A DNA stretch of 25,162 nucleotides, from positions 1 through 25,162 of the forward strand of contig CAKRHP010000027.1 of assembly GCA_934339135.1 (NCBI GenBank). Reading direction: 5' to 3'. This document shows, in pieces, positions 23,570 to 25,162 of the stretch (positions are counted from its first letter, which is position 1; each line of letters starts with the position of its first letter). The position numbers and the translations under genes are program-made. The notes beneath the pieces were generated by a model. That model saw only the letters and a program-made list of their open reading frames with translations. It searched no databases and was not told the DNA's origin. This stretch comes from an uncultured Lachnospiraceae bacterium (GTDB lineage Bacteria; Bacillota; Clostridia; Lachnospirales; Lachnospiraceae).

Positions 23570-24910
23570 TTACTGGATATCATTATCATCAAATGGATCA
23601 CCGCATTCCGGACAGAATTTCGGTGGATGATGTGGATCCTCCGGTTCCCAGCCGCATTTGTCGCATTTATAAAGCGGTGCTCCGGCAGGTTTTTTGGCTC
23701 CGCACTCGGAACAGAACTTACCGGTATTGACAGCGCCACAGGAGCAGGTCCAGCCAACGGCAGGTGCCGGCTTTGGTGCACCGCACTGGGCACAGAATTT
23801 GCCGGCATTGACAGCACCACAGGAACATGTCCAGCTATCGTCGGAAGCTGCGGATGCATTGGCGGCAGGAGTGGCGGCTGGTGCTGCCTGAGCCTGCTCG
23901 GCCTGCATCTGGAACAGAGAACCTGCATTGATGCCACCGGCCTGATTTGCCATATTCATACCGGCAAATGCCATCATTGGTCCTGTTGATGTATTGGCAG
24001 CAGCAGACTTCATTGCCTCTGCCTGAGCCTCTGTCAGTGTAGCGGCTGCCATGCCCGGATTGCGCATTACAGCAGTACGCTGGAGGTTTTTGATCATATC
24101 CTCGTCTTCCTTCGGAGCGGTGATGCTGTTGACACCAAAGGAAACAATCTCGATACCACGAAGCTTTGCCCATTTCTCGGAAAGAACCTTGTTCAGAGCG
24201 TCTGCCATTTCTGTGGTGTGGGCAGGAACGGCACTGTAGCGGATGCCCATGGCGGAAATCTCTGCGAAAGCAGGCTGTAAGGCGGTCATTAATTCTGATT
24301 TTAACTGTCCGTCAATCTCGTCGCGTTTATATTCTTCTACGATATTGCCGCAGACATTGGTATAAAAGAGAATCGGATCCATGATACGGTAAGAATACTC
24401 ACCGTTACAGCGAACCGTGATGTCTACGTCGAGTCCGATATTCTGATCCACCACGCGGAATGGGATCGGATTTGGGGTACCGTATTTATTGCCCATAAGC
24501 TCCTTGGTGTTAAAGAAGTAGATACGCTGGTCTCTGCCGGCATCGCCACCGAAGGTAATACGGCTTCCGATTTCTGAAAATGTATTTAATATGCTTTTTC
24601 CCAGAGAACCGCAGAATAAACTTGGTTCTGTGGAGGTATCATATAAAAATTGTCCTGCTTCGGCACAGACTTCCACGACTTTTCCCTGATCTACGATGAT
24701 CATACACTGTCCTTCATTGACAGCGATCACGGAGCCGTTTGAGATAATGTTGTCATTGCCGTTATTTTTGGTTCCAAACTTGCCCTTGGTGCGTTTAAAT
24801 CCCTTTGCTACCAGGACATCGGCATCCAGTGAATCACAGTAAAAATATTCTTTCCACTGGTCAGCCATTGTGCCGCGGATCGCTCCGCCGATTGCTTTGA
24901 TCAATCCCAT
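23570..24910 (-). CDS. SPFH-domain protein with three C-terminal zinc ribbons
   Basis: A YdjI-like protein of 446 aa, once annotated as virion core protein. The SPFH (band 7) region (about 1-270) starts MGLIKAIGGAIRG and contains DQWKEYFYCDSL and FFNTKELMGNKYGTPNPIPF. An Ala/Met/Gln-rich linker follows (about 270-355), then three CxC or CxxC zinc ribbons at about 360-381, 387-408 and 414-440. Ribbons 1 and 2 match at 18 of 22 residues. In Bacillus, YdjI is brought to the membrane by YdjG/YdjH; no such partners are seen here. I chose ATG 24910 by family start; ATG 24958 extends it by 16 residues and neither has a clear ribosome site. No membrane segment is evident. Confidence 0.88.
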   Translation of the reverse strand: MGLIKAIGGAIRGTMADQWKEYFYCDSLDADVLVAKGFKRTKGKFGTKNNGNDNIISNGSVIAVNEGQCMIIVDQGKVVEVCAEAGQFLYDTSTEPSLFCGSLGKSILNTFSEIGSRITFGGDAGRDQRIYFFNTKELMGNKYGTPNPIPFRVVDQNIGLDVDITVRCNGEYSYRIMDPILFYTNVCGNIVEEYKRDEIDGQLKSELMTALQPAFAEISAMGIRYSAVPAHTTEMADALNKVLSEKWAKLRGIEIVSFGVNSITAPKEDEDMIKNLQRTAVMRNPGMAAATLTEAQAEAMKSAAANTSTGPMMAFAGMNMANQAGGINAGSLFQMQAEQAQAAPAATPAANASAASDDSWTCSCGAVNAGKFCAQCGAPKPAPAVGWTCSCGAVNTGKFCSECGAKKPAGAPLYKCDKCGWEPEDPHHPPKFCPECGDPFDDNDIQ

Positions 24911-24983
24911 GTAATCGTACCATACCCTTTCCGATGCCGTGTCTGTGACAAACGGCATATCATTGTTTGATTAACGTGTGATA

Positions 24984-25037
24984 TATAATTATGATGCAGG
25001 GATCAAAATTACCTTTGGCCCCTATATCATAATTATA
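24984..25037. repeat. 12-bp perfect inverted repeat upstream of the SPFH gene
   Basis: TATAATTATGAT (24984-24995) and its exact complement ATCATAATTATA (25026-25037) are separated by 30 bases. Each arm carries a TATAAT reading inward, and the right arm doubles as the -10 of the SPFH promoter. Confidence 0.6.
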
Positions 25038-25060
25038 CTGGTTATCGGCTAAAAAGTCTA
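25032..25060 (-). promoter_or_regulatory. Probable promoter of the SPFH gene
   Basis: On the - strand: TAGACT (25060-25055), 17 bases, TATAAT (25037-25032), giving a leader of about 115 bases to ATG 24910. A weaker alternative is TTGATC (25006-25001), 17 bases, TATCAC. The last 100 bases of the window are AT-rich and contain no gene I can support. Confidence 0.5.
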
Positions 25061-25162
25061 TGAAAATGTAAAAAGCGGTCCTTTTATGGTTAGCGTAATT
25101 AAGTTTTCGGAAAATTAAATATTGAAAAGGGCAGTTCCTTTGTATAAAGTTTTAAGTGACGA

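Noticed and set aside
23549..23989. 146-codon + strand ORF over the SPFH zinc-ribbon region
   Set aside because: It is a shadow of repetitive Cys/Gly coding sequence and starts at the terminator.

Overview
The window looks like a chromosomal segment of a motile, anaerobic Firmicute of the family Lachnospiraceae (Roseburia/Agathobacter-like). This rests on the flagellin type, Shine-Dalgarno-rich starts, TTGACA/TATAAT-type promoters, and families common in that group (DUF3793, the YolD/UmuC pair, a cytidylate kinase-like protein, DUF11, SPFH plus zinc ribbon). The genus is an inference from recalled protein similarity, not from a search. I see no tRNA, rRNA, CRISPR array, IS element or prophage. 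Nearly all genes lie on the + strand.

Layout. (1) 98-2224: csrA, then a large flagellin gene whose leader carries two probable CsrA sites, a strong terminator, and a small conserved-looking protein on the - strand. (2) 2260-4725: an SLC13/ArsB-type permease and nudC. Each follows a near-identical promoter/leader block, so the permease sits between direct repeats. (3) 4751-7088: an iron-type alcohol dehydrogenase with a clear promoter, then a RelA/SpoT-domain protein. (4) 7274-10193: a BMP-type binding lipoprotein followed directly by a Cache-type chemoreceptor, with no ABC transporter genes beside it. (5) 10301-11853: a DUF11 two-repeat protein without signal peptide, a compact promoter-terminator unit, and a C_GCAxxG_C_C protein. 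(6) 11901-16533: a Bce-type antimicrobial-peptide sensing and resistance module (regulator, intramembrane-sensing kinase, ATPase, permease). A likely regulator operator overlaps the kinase stop codon, with a promoter before the ATPase. (7) 16594-18545: a UmuC-like Y-family polymerase, apparently expressed from a leaderless promoter, translationally coupled to a YolD-like protein. (8) 18623-21812: cytidylate kinase-like protein, endonuclease III, a doubtful small ORF, a DUF3793 protein and a HAD phosphatase, separated by structured intergenic segments. (9) 22006-24910: an L,D-transpeptidase facing an SPFH/zinc-ribbon protein, with a 20-bp-stem bidirectional terminator between them.

Functional themes are motility and chemotaxis (csrA, flagellin, lipoprotein-chemoreceptor pair), envelope stress and wall remodelling (Bce module, L,D-transpeptidase, SPFH protein), DNA repair (UmuC/YolD, Nth) and nucleotide housekeeping or signalling (NudC, RelA-like, cytidylate kinase-like, HAD phosphatase). 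The observations most worth checking are the CsrA hairpin in the flagellin leader, the duplicated leader around the permease, the orphan BMP-chemoreceptor pair, the Bce operator, the leaderless UmuC start and the short promoter-terminator unit at 11214-11303. All structures and promoters were read by eye; none was computed.
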